A stretch of DNA of 45,512 nt from Ilumatobacteraceae bacterium (GTDB lineage: Bacteria; Actinomycetota; Acidimicrobiia; Acidimicrobiales; Ilumatobacteraceae), in the NCBI GenBank assembly GCA_022843125.1, contig JALHOG010000042.1, positions 1 to 45,512 of the forward strand, read 5' to 3'. Both the position numbers and the translations under genes were made by a program. The notes below the pieces were generated by a model, which was not told the DNA's origin, made no database searches, and was given only the letters and a program-made list of their open reading frames with translations. This document shows positions 1 through 8,511 of the stretch, piece by piece. Numbering within the stretch: position 1 is the stretch's first letter; each line of letters opens with the position of its first letter.

Positions 1-459
1 CGGCGGAGGCGGCGGGGGTGGTGGCGGCGGTGCGGCGGCGGGCGGCATGCCGGTCACGACGGGCCCTGCGGGCGGTCCGGGCCGTGCGATGACGGGAAGC
101 TCGGCAGGGATCTCGCTGGCTTGGGCGCCGCCGCCGTCGGATCCGAAGGGCACTGCGGTGACCGGATCGGTCGTCGGCGCAGGCGCCATTTCGGCTGATT
201 TCGGCTTCTCCGTGCGCTCGCCGTCGGCGAGCTTGCGGAAGTCGGCCGAATCGCGGAGCATGTTGGCCGTCTCGCGCACCTCGCGCATCGGCTCGTCGAC
301 CGCTGCTTTGAACTCCTGTTGGAAGCTCGACGACATCTTGCGCAGTTCGGCGTAGAGATTGCCCAGCTTCCGCATCGCATCCGGCAGCTTCTCAGGACCG
401 AGGACGACCAGGGCGAGGAGCAGGATGATGATCAGCTCGCTGCCCTGGAAGTTGAACAC
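1..459 (-). CDS. tatB: Twin-arginine translocase subunit TatB (C-terminus beyond window)
   Basis: Sec-independent translocase component that binds Tat substrates with TatC at the cytoplasmic membrane. The GTG at 459 opens a frame of 153 codons that runs off the left edge. Residues 1-20 form one hydrophobic helix ending in the VLGPEKLP hinge, followed by an amphipathic helix and a charged stretch, as in TatA/TatB. The long tail and the Glu after the first hydrophobic residues favour TatB over TatA. From about residue 115 the sequence becomes Ala/Pro-rich and ends at the edge in an uninterrupted run of prolines. A TAGACT hexamer at 466-471, six bases before the GTG, suggests a leaderless transcript. 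One Tat-motif protein is encoded in the window (35591-37201). Confidence 0.85.
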   Translation of the reverse strand, partial: MFNFQGSELIIILLLALVVLGPEKLPDAMRKLGNLYAELRKMSSSFQQEFKAAVDEPMREVRETANMLRDSADFRKLADGERTEKPKSAEMAPAPTTDPVTAVPFGSDGGGAQASEIPAELPVIARPGPPAGPVVTGMPPAAAPPPPPPPPPP

Positions 460-544
460 CGGGGCAGTCTAGGAGCCCTGCCCGACTGCCGGGCAGGCAG
501 TCCGGCGTGGATCAGCGCGTCGTGCCTGGCAGGATGGGGCGCGC

Positions 545-1261
545 GTGCAACAGCGACTTCCCTCCTTGCTCGACGTCCCGATCACGTTCGCCCATCGGGG
601 CGCTCGCGCGAACGCGCCGGAGAACACGGTCGAAGCGTTCGGGTACGCACTCGAACGGGGCGTGAGCGGACTCGAGAGCGATGTGTGGCTCACTGCTGAC
701 GGGGTCCCCGTGCTGGTCCACGACGGGGTCCTCGGACGGGTCCGCAAGCGTCGCGTGGCCGATCTGCGCCGCGACGAACTCCCCGACCACATCCCGGCGC
801 TCTCCGACCTGCTGGAGCAGTGCGGGAGTGATTTTCATCTCTCGCTCGATCTGAAGGACCCGCGATCGGGTCTCGCGGTGTTCGCAACGATCGAATCGGT
901 GTCGCCCAACCTGATCGGTCGGACGTGGCTGTGCCATCCCGATCTGGACGTCCTCAGCGCGCTGCGACCGGTCAGCCGTGAGCTCAAGCTGGTGCACTCG
1001 ACGAAGCTGCAGCGGATGAGCGTCGGCCCGGAACGTCACGCTTCCCGTCTCGCCGAACTCGGGATCGACGGTGTGAATCTCCGCAAGGACGAATGGAACG
1101 GCGGGTTGGTCACCCTGTTCCATCGCTTCGAGCGCACTGCGTTCTGCTGGGACGTGCAGTTCGAGCACGAGCTGCGGCCGGCGCTGCGGATGGGGGTCGA
1201 TGCGGTCTACAGCGACCACGTCGACCGCATGATGCAGGCCTACCGCGACGAGATCGGTTGA
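545..1261 (+). CDS. Glycerophosphodiester phosphodiesterase
   Basis: Hydrolyses glycerophosphodiesters to glycerol-3-phosphate and an alcohol, in phospholipid turnover. The 238-residue product has the GDPD signature: HRG at 17-19 with the following PENT, the metal-binding ESD at 44-46, and VLVHDG with the second catalytic His at 59. No signal peptide is visible, so a cytoplasmic enzyme is likely. The length matches compact bacterial UgpQ-type enzymes. The GTG at 545 is the first start that keeps the whole domain; CAGGAT seven bases upstream is a poor match to a -10 hexamer. It is divergent from tatB and convergent with lepB 16 bases downstream. Confidence 0.88.
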   Translation: MQQRLPSLLDVPITFAHRGARANAPENTVEAFGYALERGVSGLESDVWLTADGVPVLVHDGVLGRVRKRRVADLRRDELPDHIPALSDLLEQCGSDFHLSLDLKDPRSGLAVFATIESVSPNLIGRTWLCHPDLDVLSALRPVSRELKLVHSTKLQRMSVGPERHASRLAELGIDGVNLRKDEWNGGLVTLFHRFERTAFCWDVQFEHELRPALRMGVDAVYSDHVDRMMQAYRDEIG

Positions 1262-1277
1262 CGCACCGGGGCGTGGA

Positions 1278-1913
1278 TCAGAGCCACTGCCAGTCGCCGC
1301 GCGGCCAGAACACCACGAACGCACGACCGACGATGTCGTCGATCGCGATCGGGCCGAGCGCACGACTGTCGGACGACCCCGGACGGTTGTCGCCCATCAC
1401 GAACACCGTCGATGCGGGCACGATCGTCGGCCCGTACTCGCACCATGTGGTCGGAGCGACGACGGCCGGGTCGAGGTAGGGCTCGACGAGCATCTTGGCG
1501 GGCACCTCGTCGTTGGGGTTCTCGTCGATGTAGACCACGCAGCTGCGGATCTCCACCTCCTCACCCTCGATCGCGATGACGCGCTTGATGAGGTCACGTT
1601 CGCTCGCACCGTTGATCTCGTGCAGCACCACCACGTCGCCACGGTTCGGCTCGTGCAATCGGTACGACAGCTTGTTGACGAAGACGCGATCGCCCGTGTG
1701 CAGCGTCGACAGCATCGAGTCGCCCTCGACGACGAAGTGGGCGAGCAGGAAGGTGCGCACCATGATCGCGACGAAGAGCGCCACGCCGACGACGACCACC
1801 CAGTCGAAGAAGGCACGTGCCGCCGACGAGGACGCCTCGGCTCGCGTCCGGCGGACAGGACTGCCGTCGCCCCCGGGCGCGCCGGTCCCTGTGTTCTCGT
1901 CGATGCTGGTCAC
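1278..1913 (-). CDS. lepB: Signal peptidase I
   Basis: Membrane serine protease that removes signal peptides from exported proteins. The 211-residue product has a charged N-terminus, one membrane segment at about 38-58, then the S26 family boxes: EGDSM with nucleophile Ser66, the RGDVVVL box, IKRV with general base Lys110, and the C-terminal [11 protein letters not shown] box. Having only one membrane segment is usual for Gram-positive enzymes. The GTG at 1913 is preceded by TACCGT at 1923-1928, nine bases upstream, suggesting a leaderless mRNA. It lies 61 bases after pafA on the same strand. Confidence 0.93.
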   Translation of the reverse strand: MTSIDENTGTGAPGGDGSPVRRTRAEASSSAARAFFDWVVVVGVALFVAIMVRTFLLAHFVVEGDSMLSTLHTGDRVFVNKLSYRLHEPNRGDVVVLHEINGASERDLIKRVIAIEGEEVEIRSCVVYIDENPNDEVPAKMLVEPYLDPAVVAPTTWCEYGPTIVPASTVFVMGDNRPGSSDSRALGPIAIDDIVGRAFVVFWPRGDWQWL

Positions 1914-1974
1914 GAGGTGCCAACGGTATCGGGGAGGGTGGCGGAGTGGGGATCGGTACGGGTCACGGCAGGGG

Positions 1975-3333
1975 TCACAAGCTCTCGATCAGCTTTTCGA
2001 CCCGTTCGTCCCTGCTCTTGAACGGGTCCTTGCACAGGACCGTGCGCTGCGCCTGATCATTGAGCTTCAGATGGACCCAATCGACGGTGTAGTCGCGGCG
2101 CCGTTCCTTGGCGCGCTTCACGAACTCGCCTCGCAACCTGGCCCGGGTGGTCTGCGGTGGGGTCTCGATCGCGGTCTCGATGTCGTCGTCGACACACACC
2201 CGCTCGACGAGACCCCGGTCCTGCATCTTGTAGAACGGGCTCCGTGCCCGCGAGACGTCGTGGTACTGCAGGTCGAGGAGTTGCACCCGCGGGTGGCCGA
2301 GCGCGAGGTCGTGACGCTCGCGGAACGCCTCGATCAGCTTGTACTTGATCACCCAATCGATCTCGCGGTCGAGCTTCATCGGGTCGCTCTCGAGGTGGGT
2401 CATGCAGTGCTCCCACATCTCCAGTGCCCGCTGTTCGAGCGGCGGGAACCCCTGGCTGTCGGCGTACCGGAGCGCCCGGTCGAGGTACTCGCGCTGGATG
2501 TCGATCGCGCTGACCTCGCGGCCGTTGGCGAGCCGCACGGTCCGCCGACAGGTGATGTCGTGGCTGATCTCCCGGATCGCGCGAATCGGGTTCTCAAGCG
2601 TCATGTCGCGGAGCACGACGTTCTGGTCTTCGAGCATGCGCAACATGCAGGCCGCGGCGCCGACCTTGAGGAACGTGGTGTACTCGCTCATGTTCGAGTC
2701 GCCGACGATCACGTGCAGTCGCCGGTACTTCTCGGCGTCGGCGTGTGGCTCGTCGCGGGTGTTGATGATCGGGCGGCTGCGGGTGGTGGCCGAGCTGACA
2801 CCCTCCCAGATGTGCTCGGCTCGCTGCGCGATCGAGTAGGTGGCTCCACGGGCGGTCTGGAGCACCTTGCCGGATCCGGCGTAGATCTGACGGCTCACGA
2901 AGAACGGGATCAGCACCTCGGCGTACGACCCGATGTCGTCACTCCGGTTCGTCAGGTAGTTCTCGTGGCAGCCGTAGCTGTTGCCGGCCGAATCGGTGTT
3001 GTTCTTGAACAGGTAGATCGTGCCGCGGATCGACTCCTCGGCGAGCCGCTGTTCAGCCGACTCGACGAGCGACTCGAGGATCCGCTCCCCCGCCTTGTCG
3101 TGGACGACGAGGTCGTACAGCGAGTCGCACTCGGGTGTGGCGTACTCGGGATGCGAGCCGACGTCGAGGTACAGCCGGGCTCCGTTCTGGAGAAACACGT
3201 TCGACGAACGCCCCCACGACACGACCCGGCGGAACAGGTAGCGGGCGACCTCGTCAGGGCTCAGCCGACGCTGGCCACGCAGGGTGCAGGTGACCCCGAA
3301 CTCGCTCTCGATCCCGAAGATCCGGCGATCCAT
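1975..3333 (-). CDS. pafA: Pup-protein ligase PafA
   Basis: Joins the C-terminal glutamate of deamidated Pup to lysines of target proteins using ATP, marking them for the proteasome. The 452-residue product is the same length as the mycobacterial enzyme as I remember it and closely similar in the blocks [45 protein letters not shown] and [19 protein letters not shown]. Glu9 corresponds to a Mg/ATP ligand and Asp57 in YLD to the catalytic base. The Dop-specific loop is absent, which separates it from the paralogue at 8512-9996. The ATG at 3333 follows TACGGT at 3340-3345 by six bases, so it probably has its own promoter and a leaderless mRNA. Confidence 0.97.
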   Translation of the reverse strand: MDRRIFGIESEFGVTCTLRGQRRLSPDEVARYLFRRVVSWGRSSNVFLQNGARLYLDVGSHPEYATPECDSLYDLVVHDKAGERILESLVESAEQRLAEESIRGTIYLFKNNTDSAGNSYGCHENYLTNRSDDIGSYAEVLIPFFVSRQIYAGSGKVLQTARGATYSIAQRAEHIWEGVSSATTRSRPIINTRDEPHADAEKYRRLHVIVGDSNMSEYTTFLKVGAAACMLRMLEDQNVVLRDMTLENPIRAIREISHDITCRRTVRLANGREVSAIDIQREYLDRALRYADSQGFPPLEQRALEMWEHCMTHLESDPMKLDREIDWVIKYKLIEAFRERHDLALGHPRVQLLDLQYHDVSRARSPFYKMQDRGLVERVCVDDDIETAIETPPQTTRARLRGEFVKRAKERRRDYTVDWVHLKLNDQAQRTVLCKDPFKSRDERVEKLIESL

Positions 3334-3396
3334 GGTCGCACCGTAACAGCCGATCGGGAAACGGCGGCGTCTTGCCGAACATCGAGGCGGGCCGGT

Positions 3397-4572
3397 TCAG
3401 CCTTTTGCGGCCATCTCGGCGGCGTGCTTCTCGACCATGTCGGTGACCGCCTGCATGTTGCGCTCTGCGAGGTGCGGGCGGCCGTCCCTGGCGCGCTGCT
3501 TGGCGTTCAGCGTGCTGAACGCCTGACCCTGGAACTGGGGCGCCACGTACTGCGCGATCAACTCGTAGCTGCGCAGGGTCGCCTGCGGGTTGGCCCACTC
3601 ATGGGCGAGCGTCATGTAGCACCCGAAGCCGCCCGACTGCTTCTGCAGCCGCTCGATCTGCTCACAGGCGTCGTCGACCGTGCCGATCGATCCGAGACCC
3701 GACTGGTTCACGAAGTCGATCGCTTCGCGCACCGCGCTCGCCCCGCCGACGTCCATCTGCGGGAACGCGGCGGTGTGCTGGAAGTAGTCGAACCACGGGA
3801 TCATGCCGTACTCGACGTCCTTGTACGCCTGCTCGCGCGTCTCGGCGATGTGCATCATGCCGACCAGGCGCCACTTCGAACGGTCGGCGACGGTGCCGAA
3901 GGTCTGGGCGCGCTCTTCCATCACGTCCCAGTGCAGGCCGAGCACGTCGAAGCCCTCCGACTGGGTGGCACCGATCGACAGCAGGCCGATGCCGTGCTTG
4001 CCGGCGAGCCGCGGGCCGGTGGGTGACGCCACCGCCGGGACGGCCACGTCGAACAGCGGGTTGGAGTACGGCCGCAGGTGCAGGCGCGCGTCGACGAGGT
4101 TCCACATCTTCGTCTGGCTGTTGACGGGTTCGTCGGTGGTGAGCAGTTTCATGATCACCTCCATGCCCTCCTCGAGCAGCGGCCGGGTCTCGGTCGGGTC
4201 GAGGCCGAGCATGATCGCATCGGTGGGCAGCGAACCGGGGCCGCAGCCGAGCATGAAGCGCCCGCGCGTCATGTGGTCGAGTTGCACCGCACGCTCGGCG
4301 ATCATGTACGGGTTGTGGTAGGCGACCGAGATCACACCGGTGCCGAGCTTGATGTTCCTGGTGCGCTGCGCGGCCGCGGCGATGAAGATCTCGGGCGAGG
4401 CGATGATCTCGCTGCCTGCCGAGTGGTGCTCGCCGATCCACGCCTCGTCCCAGCCGAGCCGGTCGAGGTGCTCGACGAGTTGGAGATCACGTTCGATCGC
4501 GAGCGTCGGGTTCTCCCCGGCTCGATGAAACGGCGCCATGAAGATGCCGAAACGAAGACGGTCAGCGGACAT
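3397..4572 (-). CDS. Luciferase-like (LLM class) flavin-dependent oxidoreductase
   Basis: TIM-barrel oxidoreductase of the bacterial luciferase superfamily, using FMN or F420; the substrate cannot be told from sequence. The 391-residue product begins with a typical first strand (RLRFGIFMAPFH) and continues with WIGEHH, the LGTGVISVAYHNPY block and RGRFMLGCGPGS. The frame is open further upstream, but the ATG at 4572 is chosen because family homology starts there and GGGGGGTGGGAC lies just before it. A TAGGGT hexamer at 4605-4610 overlaps the stop codon of pxpC and could give a short leadered transcript. It sits between pxpC and pafA; no functional link to either is evident. Confidence 0.85.
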   Translation of the reverse strand: MSADRLRFGIFMAPFHRAGENPTLAIERDLQLVEHLDRLGWDEAWIGEHHSAGSEIIASPEIFIAAAAQRTRNIKLGTGVISVAYHNPYMIAERAVQLDHMTRGRFMLGCGPGSLPTDAIMLGLDPTETRPLLEEGMEVIMKLLTTDEPVNSQTKMWNLVDARLHLRPYSNPLFDVAVPAVASPTGPRLAGKHGIGLLSIGATQSEGFDVLGLHWDVMEERAQTFGTVADRSKWRLVGMMHIAETREQAYKDVEYGMIPWFDYFQHTAAFPQMDVGGASAVREAIDFVNQSGLGSIGTVDDACEQIERLQKQSGGFGCYMTLAHEWANPQATLRSYELIAQYVAPQFQGQAFSTLNAKQRARDGRPHLAERNMQAVTDMVEKHAAEMAAKG

Positions 4573-4607
4573 GTCCCACCCCCCAGTGGTTGACGTGAGA
4601 ACGAACC

Positions 4608-5414
4608 CTAGACCGCGAACCGGACGCTCCTGCCAGCGGAGGTCTGCGCGACCAGCGCCACGTCGTCGGGATGAACGACGGCGATCACCGGGTAACCGCC
4701 GGTGGTCGGGTGGTCGGCGAGCATCATCACCGGGTTGCCGTCGGGTGGCACCTGGATCGCACCGCGGACCAACCCTTCGCTCGGCAGCTCGTCGGTGACG
4801 GTGCGGACCAGCGGTGCACCGGCGAGTCGAACGCCGACGCGACTCGATGCAGTGACCGTCCAATCCGTCGCGATGAGCCGCGTCATCGCGTCCTCGGTGA
4901 ACCAGTCGAGGCGTGGCCCGGGTGCGATCCTTGCGGCACGATCGGCGATCGGCCGCAACGGGACGTGATGCGCCTCGATCTCACTGCCAGGATCGGATCC
5001 CACACCGAGCCGCACCCCAGCTGCGAGCGGCGGCGGGCCGAGCCCCGACAGGGTGTCGGTCGAACGCGACCCGAGCACCACCGGCACATCGACACCACCC
5101 CGCACCGAGATGTAGTGCCACACACGCTGATGCCCAGCAGGAACGTGGACCCGCCGCCCCTGCCCGAGCGGGAGCGGCACGCCCTCGACCGTGCTCGCGA
5201 CGAGCACCGCGCCGACAGCCTCGATCGTGAGCCCACCGCTCGTCTCGATCAGGGCTGCACCTGCCGGGTTGCCGACGAGCCGGTTGGCGAGCGCAGCCAG
5301 GGCCGGATCGACCGCACCGGACACCGGGACACCGAGATGCCCGTAGCCAGGGCGGCCACGATCCTGCACGGTCGATGCCCACCCGGCGTCGACGATGACA
5401 ATGCCGCTGGTCAC
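4608..5414 (-). CDS. pxpC: 5-oxoprolinase subunit PxpC (biotin-dependent carboxyltransferase-like, KipA)
   Basis: Third subunit of the ATP-dependent 5-oxoprolinase that opens pyroglutamate to glutamate. Residues 1-268 carry the allophanate-hydrolase subunit 2 fold: the N-terminal block VDAGWASTVQDRGRPGYGHLGVP is split here as VDAGWASTVQ then DRGRPGYGHLGVP, then GSRSTDTL and the C-terminal HPTTGGYPVIA motif. The GTG at 5414 overlaps the pxpB stop by four bases (GTGA), which fixes the start and suggests translational coupling. Longer upstream readings of this frame lie inside pxpB and are not family sequence. Confidence 0.92.
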   Translation of the reverse strand: MTSGIVIVDAGWASTVQDRGRPGYGHLGVPVSGAVDPALAALANRLVGNPAGAALIETSGGLTIEAVGAVLVASTVEGVPLPLGQGRRVHVPAGHQRVWHYISVRGGVDVPVVLGSRSTDTLSGLGPPPLAAGVRLGVGSDPGSEIEAHHVPLRPIADRAARIAPGPRLDWFTEDAMTRLIATDWTVTASSRVGVRLAGAPLVRTVTDELPSEGLVRGAIQVPPDGNPVMMLADHPTTGGYPVIAVVHPDDVALVAQTSAGRSVRFAV

Positions 5415-6013
5415 ATCGGCACGAACCTGACCCTCGATCCGGGCTCCACCAACGAGGGTGGATCGCGGTCGGTGTCGAACAGCGCCAGCTCGGTCCGCCC
5501 GAGGAGGTGCCATCCACCGGGTGATGCGCGCGGGTACACCGCTGCGTACTCCGACGCGATCGCGACCGAGCCGGACGGCACCACCGATCGAGGCGTCGGA
5601 CGTCGTGGAAGGTGCAGACGCGGATCGAGCCCGCGCAGGTACCCGAAGCCGGGAGCGAACCCGCAGAACGCAACCGTGTACTCCGGTGTGCTGTGCAGCG
5701 CGACCACGGCCGATTCGGTGAGGTCGCACGTCGCTGCGACCCATGCGAGGTCGGCTCCGTCGTAGCGCACACCGATCTCGAGGAGGCTCCCGTCACCCCT
5801 CGCCGTATCGACTGGCACCACCGAATCGAACGCAGCGACAACCGTTGCGAGCGCGACGGCATCGAGACATGCGACCAGCACCGTCGCCGCCGCCGGCACC
5901 ACCTCGACCACTCCGGGCAGCGCTGCCGCTCGAAGCCCGCAGGCCCACGCCGATGGTTCGGCGTCGAGCTCGGTCACCAGCACCGAGCGCTCCCCCATCG
6001 GCCGGAAACGCAT
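5411..6013 (-). CDS. pxpB: 5-oxoprolinase subunit PxpB (KipI family)
   Basis: Second subunit of 5-oxoprolinase. The 200-residue product has the KipI/allophanate-hydrolase subunit 1 hallmarks: RFRPMGERSVLVTEL at the N-terminus, YDGADLAWVA, then FCGFAPGFGYL, LPRRPTPRSVVPSGSVAIA split over two adjacent blocks, and SPGGWHLLGRT. The ATG at 6013 lies one base from the pxpA stop; the open frame extends upstream into pxpA but without family similarity. Together pxpA, pxpB and pxpC form a closely spaced operon. In Bacillus, KipI and KipA were first described as sporulation kinase regulators, but with PxpA alongside the enzymatic role is more likely. Confidence 0.92.
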   Translation of the reverse strand: MRFRPMGERSVLVTELDAEPSAWACGLRAAALPGVVEVVPAAATVLVACLDAVALATVVAAFDSVVPVDTARGDGSLLEIGVRYDGADLAWVAATCDLTESAVVALHSTPEYTVAFCGFAPGFGYLRGLDPRLHLPRRPTPRSVVPSGSVAIASEYAAVYPRASPGGWHLLGRTELALFDTDRDPPSLVEPGSRVRFVPM

Positions 6014-6014
6014 G

Positions 6015-6776
6015 TCAGTCCGTGAATGGATGGATGCCGATGGAGGCCATCTCGAGTCCGGCGCGCACGGCCCGTGCGAGCGCAACCGCTCCGTGGGTGT
6101 CGCCGTGGATGCAGATCGAGCGGACCTGCACCTCGACGGGCGACCCGTCGACGGCGGTCACGCGGCGTTCGGTCGCGATGGAGACGGCGCGAGCAGCCAC
6201 GACAGCCGGGTCGATGATGATGGCGCCGGGTTCGCTGCGGGGCACCAGGGTGCCGTCCGAGCGGTACGCACGATCGGCGAACGCCTCGGCGATCGGCTCC
6301 ATCCCGAGGGCGTCCGCGACCGCCAGCAACGGCGACCCCGGCGCACCGAGGACGGCGAGCGACGGGTCGTACTCGTGCGCTGCGCTCGCGACGGCCTCGG
6401 CTTGGTCGGGATGTGTGATGCAGGCGTGATAGAGCGCACCGTGCGGCTTGACGTAGGCGACGCCCGTCCCCGCAACCTGGGCGAACCCGTCGAGCGCACC
6501 GAGTTGGTACAGCACGGCGTCGCGGAGGTCGTCCGGGTCGATGTCGATGAATCGGCGCCCGAATCCGGCGAGGTCGGGGTAGGAGACCTGTGCGCCGATC
6601 TTCACGTGGCGATCGGCGGCCGCCTGACACACGCGCCGCATCGTCGACGGATCTCCGGCGTGGAACCCGCACGCGATGTTGGCGCTCGTGACGAGGTCGA
6701 GCATCGCCTCGTCGTCGCCCAACGACCACACGCCGAACGCCTCGCCGAGATCTGCGTTGAGATCGATCGCACCCAC
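6015..6776 (-). CDS. pxpA: 5-oxoprolinase subunit PxpA (LamB/YcsF family)
   Basis: First subunit of 5-oxoprolinase. Family blocks are IDLNADLGEAFG at the N-terminus, SANIACGFHAGDP, GAQVSYPDLAGFGRR, VKPHGALYH and ICIHGDTHGA. The GTG at 6776 is chosen because the family sequence begins there and TAGTGT at 6784-6789 lies seven bases upstream, giving a probable leaderless message of 253 residues, close to the usual 245-255. An upstream GTG at 6800 is possible but would lie within a perfect palindrome (6797-6821). The gene starts 48 bases after prcA and heads pxpABC inside the proteasome locus. Confidence 0.92.
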   Translation of the reverse strand: MGAIDLNADLGEAFGVWSLGDDEAMLDLVTSANIACGFHAGDPSTMRRVCQAAADRHVKIGAQVSYPDLAGFGRRFIDIDPDDLRDAVLYQLGALDGFAQVAGTGVAYVKPHGALYHACITHPDQAEAVASAAHEYDPSLAVLGAPGSPLLAVADALGMEPIAEAFADRAYRSDGTLVPRSEPGAIIIDPAVVAARAVSIATERRVTAVDGSPVEVQVRSICIHGDTHGAVALARAVRAGLEMASIGIHPFTD

Positions 6777-6783
6777 GTCCGCG

Positions 6784-6821
6784 ACACTACGCACGTTCAC
6801 GTTGTGTCAGACACAACGTGA
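6784..6821 (-). promoter_or_regulatory. pxpABC promoter with palindromic operator candidate
   Basis: A perfect inverted repeat occupies 6797-6821: two 12-base arms (TCACGTTGTGTC and its complement) around one central base at 6809. Seven bases to its left on the map is TAGTGT (6784-6789, minus strand), a -10 hexamer seven bases before the pxpA GTG. The palindrome therefore covers the -35 area of the pxpA promoter, where a dimeric repressor would be expected to bind. No T-run follows, so a terminator for prcA is less likely, although a hairpin effect on the prcA message cannot be excluded. Confidence 0.6.
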
Positions 6822-6824
6822 CCG

Positions 6825-7502
6825 TCAGGCCATGAGCGCGGTGACCGCCGCGTCGTCGACGCGCTGGAAGCAGCGTCGGCCGTTACCGCGCGACAGCACG
6901 GCGACCTCGAGCTCGGTGATGGGGATCTCGCGCTCGGGCCCACCCAACGCCTGCGCACCCAGCCGGACGACGCCCGCGAGGTCCATGCCCTCTTCGAAGC
7001 CCTCGCGCAACCGGGTTCCGATGGTCTCGGCGTCGCCGCCGAGCACGGCGGTGTTGCGCTGGTCCATCACCGTGCCGTCGTAGAGGATGTGGAACATCTG
7101 ATCGCCCGCCGGCTCGGAACCGACCTCGGCCACCAGGATCTCGACCTCGAGCGGCTTCATCTCGTGGGTGAAGATGTTGCCGAGGATCTGCGCGAACTGG
7201 TTGGCGAGGCTGCGCGCGTCGACGTCATCGCGGGAGTACTGGTATCCCTTGAGATCGGCCGCACGGATGCCTGCCACCCGCAGCTGGTCGAACTCGTTGT
7301 AGCGGCCGACGCCGGCGAACGCGATCCGGTCGTAGATCTCGCTGACCTTGCGCAACGTCTCCGACGGATTCTCGGCGACGATCGCGATGCCCTCGGTGTA
7401 GCGGATGCCGATGAGTGCCCGACCCCGGGCGATGCCCTTGCGCGCGTAGTCGGCGCGATCCTTCATCACCTGTTCGGGCGCGACGTAGAACGGCTGACTC
7501 AT
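6825..7502 (-). CDS. prcA: 20S proteasome alpha subunit PrcA
   Basis: Forms the outer heptameric rings of the proteasome and the gated pore that docks Mpa. The 225-residue product starts MSQPFYVAPEQVMKDRADYARKGIARG, given here as MSQPFYVAPEQ then VMKDRADYARKG, the typical gate and H0 helix, followed by GIRYTEGIAIVAEN, RIAFAGVGRYNEFDQLR and YQYSRDDVDAR. There is no propeptide and no N-terminal catalytic Thr, as expected for alpha subunits. The ATG at 7502 overlaps the prcB stop by four bases (ATGA). The length is slightly below the roughly 240-250 residues of other actinobacterial PrcA, with a short C-terminus. Confidence 0.96.
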   Translation of the reverse strand: MSQPFYVAPEQVMKDRADYARKGIARGRALIGIRYTEGIAIVAENPSETLRKVSEIYDRIAFAGVGRYNEFDQLRVAGIRAADLKGYQYSRDDVDARSLANQFAQILGNIFTHEMKPLEVEILVAEVGSEPAGDQMFHILYDGTVMDQRNTAVLGGDAETIGTRLREGFEEGMDLAGVVRLGAQALGGPEREIPITELEVAVLSRGNGRRCFQRVDDAAVTALMA

Positions 7503-8281
7503 CGTGCTCGCACCTCGCTGGCGATCGCTTCGAACCGGGTCGCGAGTTCGTCGTCGCCGATCGGCTGCCATCCGTCGGCCGTGACGGTGGCGACGATCGG
7601 GTAGATGCCGCGCAGCGCATCAGGGCCGCCAGTGGCCGAGTCGGCGTCAGCGGCCTCCCACAGCGACCGGGCGGCAAGATTGATCGCGTCGTCGCGGGAC
7701 ATGTCGGACCGGAACCCGACCTTGATGACCGTGCTCGCGTGCAGGCTGCCCGAACCGGTCGCGATGTACTCGCGCTCCTCGTACCGGCCGCCGGTGACGT
7801 CGTACGCCCAGAGTCGACCCTGCTGGCGGCGCAGGTCGTAGCCGGCGAACAGCGGGACGACCACCAGGCCCTGCATCGCAGCAGGGAGATTGCCGCGGAC
7901 CATCATCGAGAGCTGATTAGCCTTGCCTTCGAGGCTCAGCAATGACCCCTCGACCTTTTCGTAGTGCTCGAGCTGGAGCTGGAAGAGACGGATCATCTCC
8001 ATCGCCGGACCTGCGGCGCCGGCAATGGCGACGCCGCTGTGCGAGTCGGCCTGGACGACCTTCTCCATCGAGCGGTGCGAGATCAGGTTGCCCGACGTGG
8101 CACGGCGATCACCCGCCATGACGACGCCGTCGGCGAACCGCAGCGCGACGCACGTGGTGGCATGCGGGACGTCGACGGAGCCACGGTCACCGGTGACGAC
8201 CGGCGTGAGGCCGATACGACGGAGCAGCTCGGGAAAGCTCGAACCGGGATCATCACCCGGATCGAAGAACGGCATCGACAC
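7499..8281 (-). CDS. prcB: 20S proteasome beta subunit PrcB
   Basis: Catalytic subunit of the proteasome core, made with a propeptide that is removed autocatalytically. In the 260-residue precursor the mature protein should begin at Thr42 in VPHA|TTCVALRF, followed by the conserved VVMAGDRRATSGNLIS block that supplies the active-site Asp and Lys-equivalent positions. An Ala rather than the common Gly precedes the nucleophile. GTG at 8281 is used; an ATG at 8275 would shorten the propeptide by two residues. It lies three bases after pup and overlaps prcA by four bases. Confidence 0.96.
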   Translation of the reverse strand: MSMPFFDPGDDPGSSFPELLRRIGLTPVVTGDRGSVDVPHATTCVALRFADGVVMAGDRRATSGNLISHRSMEKVVQADSHSGVAIAGAAGPAMEMIRLFQLQLEHYEKVEGSLLSLEGKANQLSMMVRGNLPAAMQGLVVVPLFAGYDLRRQQGRLWAYDVTGGRYEEREYIATGSGSLHASTVIKVGFRSDMSRDDAINLAARSLWEAADADSATGGPDALRGIYPIVATVTADGWQPIGDDELATRFEAIASEVRAR

Positions 8282-8284
8282 GGA

Positions 8285-8485
8285 CTACTGCCCGCCCTTC
8301 TGGACGTACGACTTGACGAAGTCCTCGGCGTTCGACTCGAGCACCTCGTCGATCTCGTCGAGCAGGTCGTCGAGTTCGCCCTTGAGCTTCTCCCCCGACT
8401 CGCTGCGCGCCGGTGCGGCCTCCTCGACCACCTCGTCGGTGCGCTCGGTCGCCGGCTTCTGCTTGTGGGTTCGTTCGGCCATCAT
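8285..8485 (-). CDS. pup: Prokaryotic ubiquitin-like protein Pup
   Basis: Small disordered protein tag for proteasomal degradation. The 66-residue product ends in YVQKGGQ, the canonical Pup terminus; the terminal Gln must be deamidated by Dop before ligation by PafA. The conserved C-terminal half DDLLDEIDEVLESNAEDFV (19 residues) includes the Mpa-binding coiled-coil region. The Lys in QKGGQ is kept. Three starts lie together: GTG at 8491, ATG at 8485 and ATG at 8482. GAGAGGTGAGG just upstream favours one of the two ATGs. It lies 26 bases after dop and three bases before prcB, all in one operon. Confidence 0.97.
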   Translation of the reverse strand: MMAERTHKQKPATERTDEVVEEAAPARSESGEKLKGELDDLLDEIDEVLESNAEDFVKSYVQKGGQ

Positions 8486-8511
8486 CCTCACCTCTCACGT
8501 CGCCCGCAGGC

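Noticed and set aside
478..496. CTGCCCG-N5-CGGGCAG hairpin between tatB and the phosphodiesterase gene
   Set aside because: It lies upstream of both divergent starts, so it is not a terminator, and a seven-base GC repeat is weak evidence for an operator here.
1576..4026. An 816-codon plus-strand open frame opposite lepB, pafA and the oxidoreductase gene
   Set aside because: It is the antisense of strongly recognised genes, a usual effect of high GC content, and shows no domain.
6776..6800. GTG at 6800 or 6794 as the pxpA start
   Set aside because: The family sequence begins after 6776, and the earlier codons lie in the palindrome or beside the -10 hexamer.
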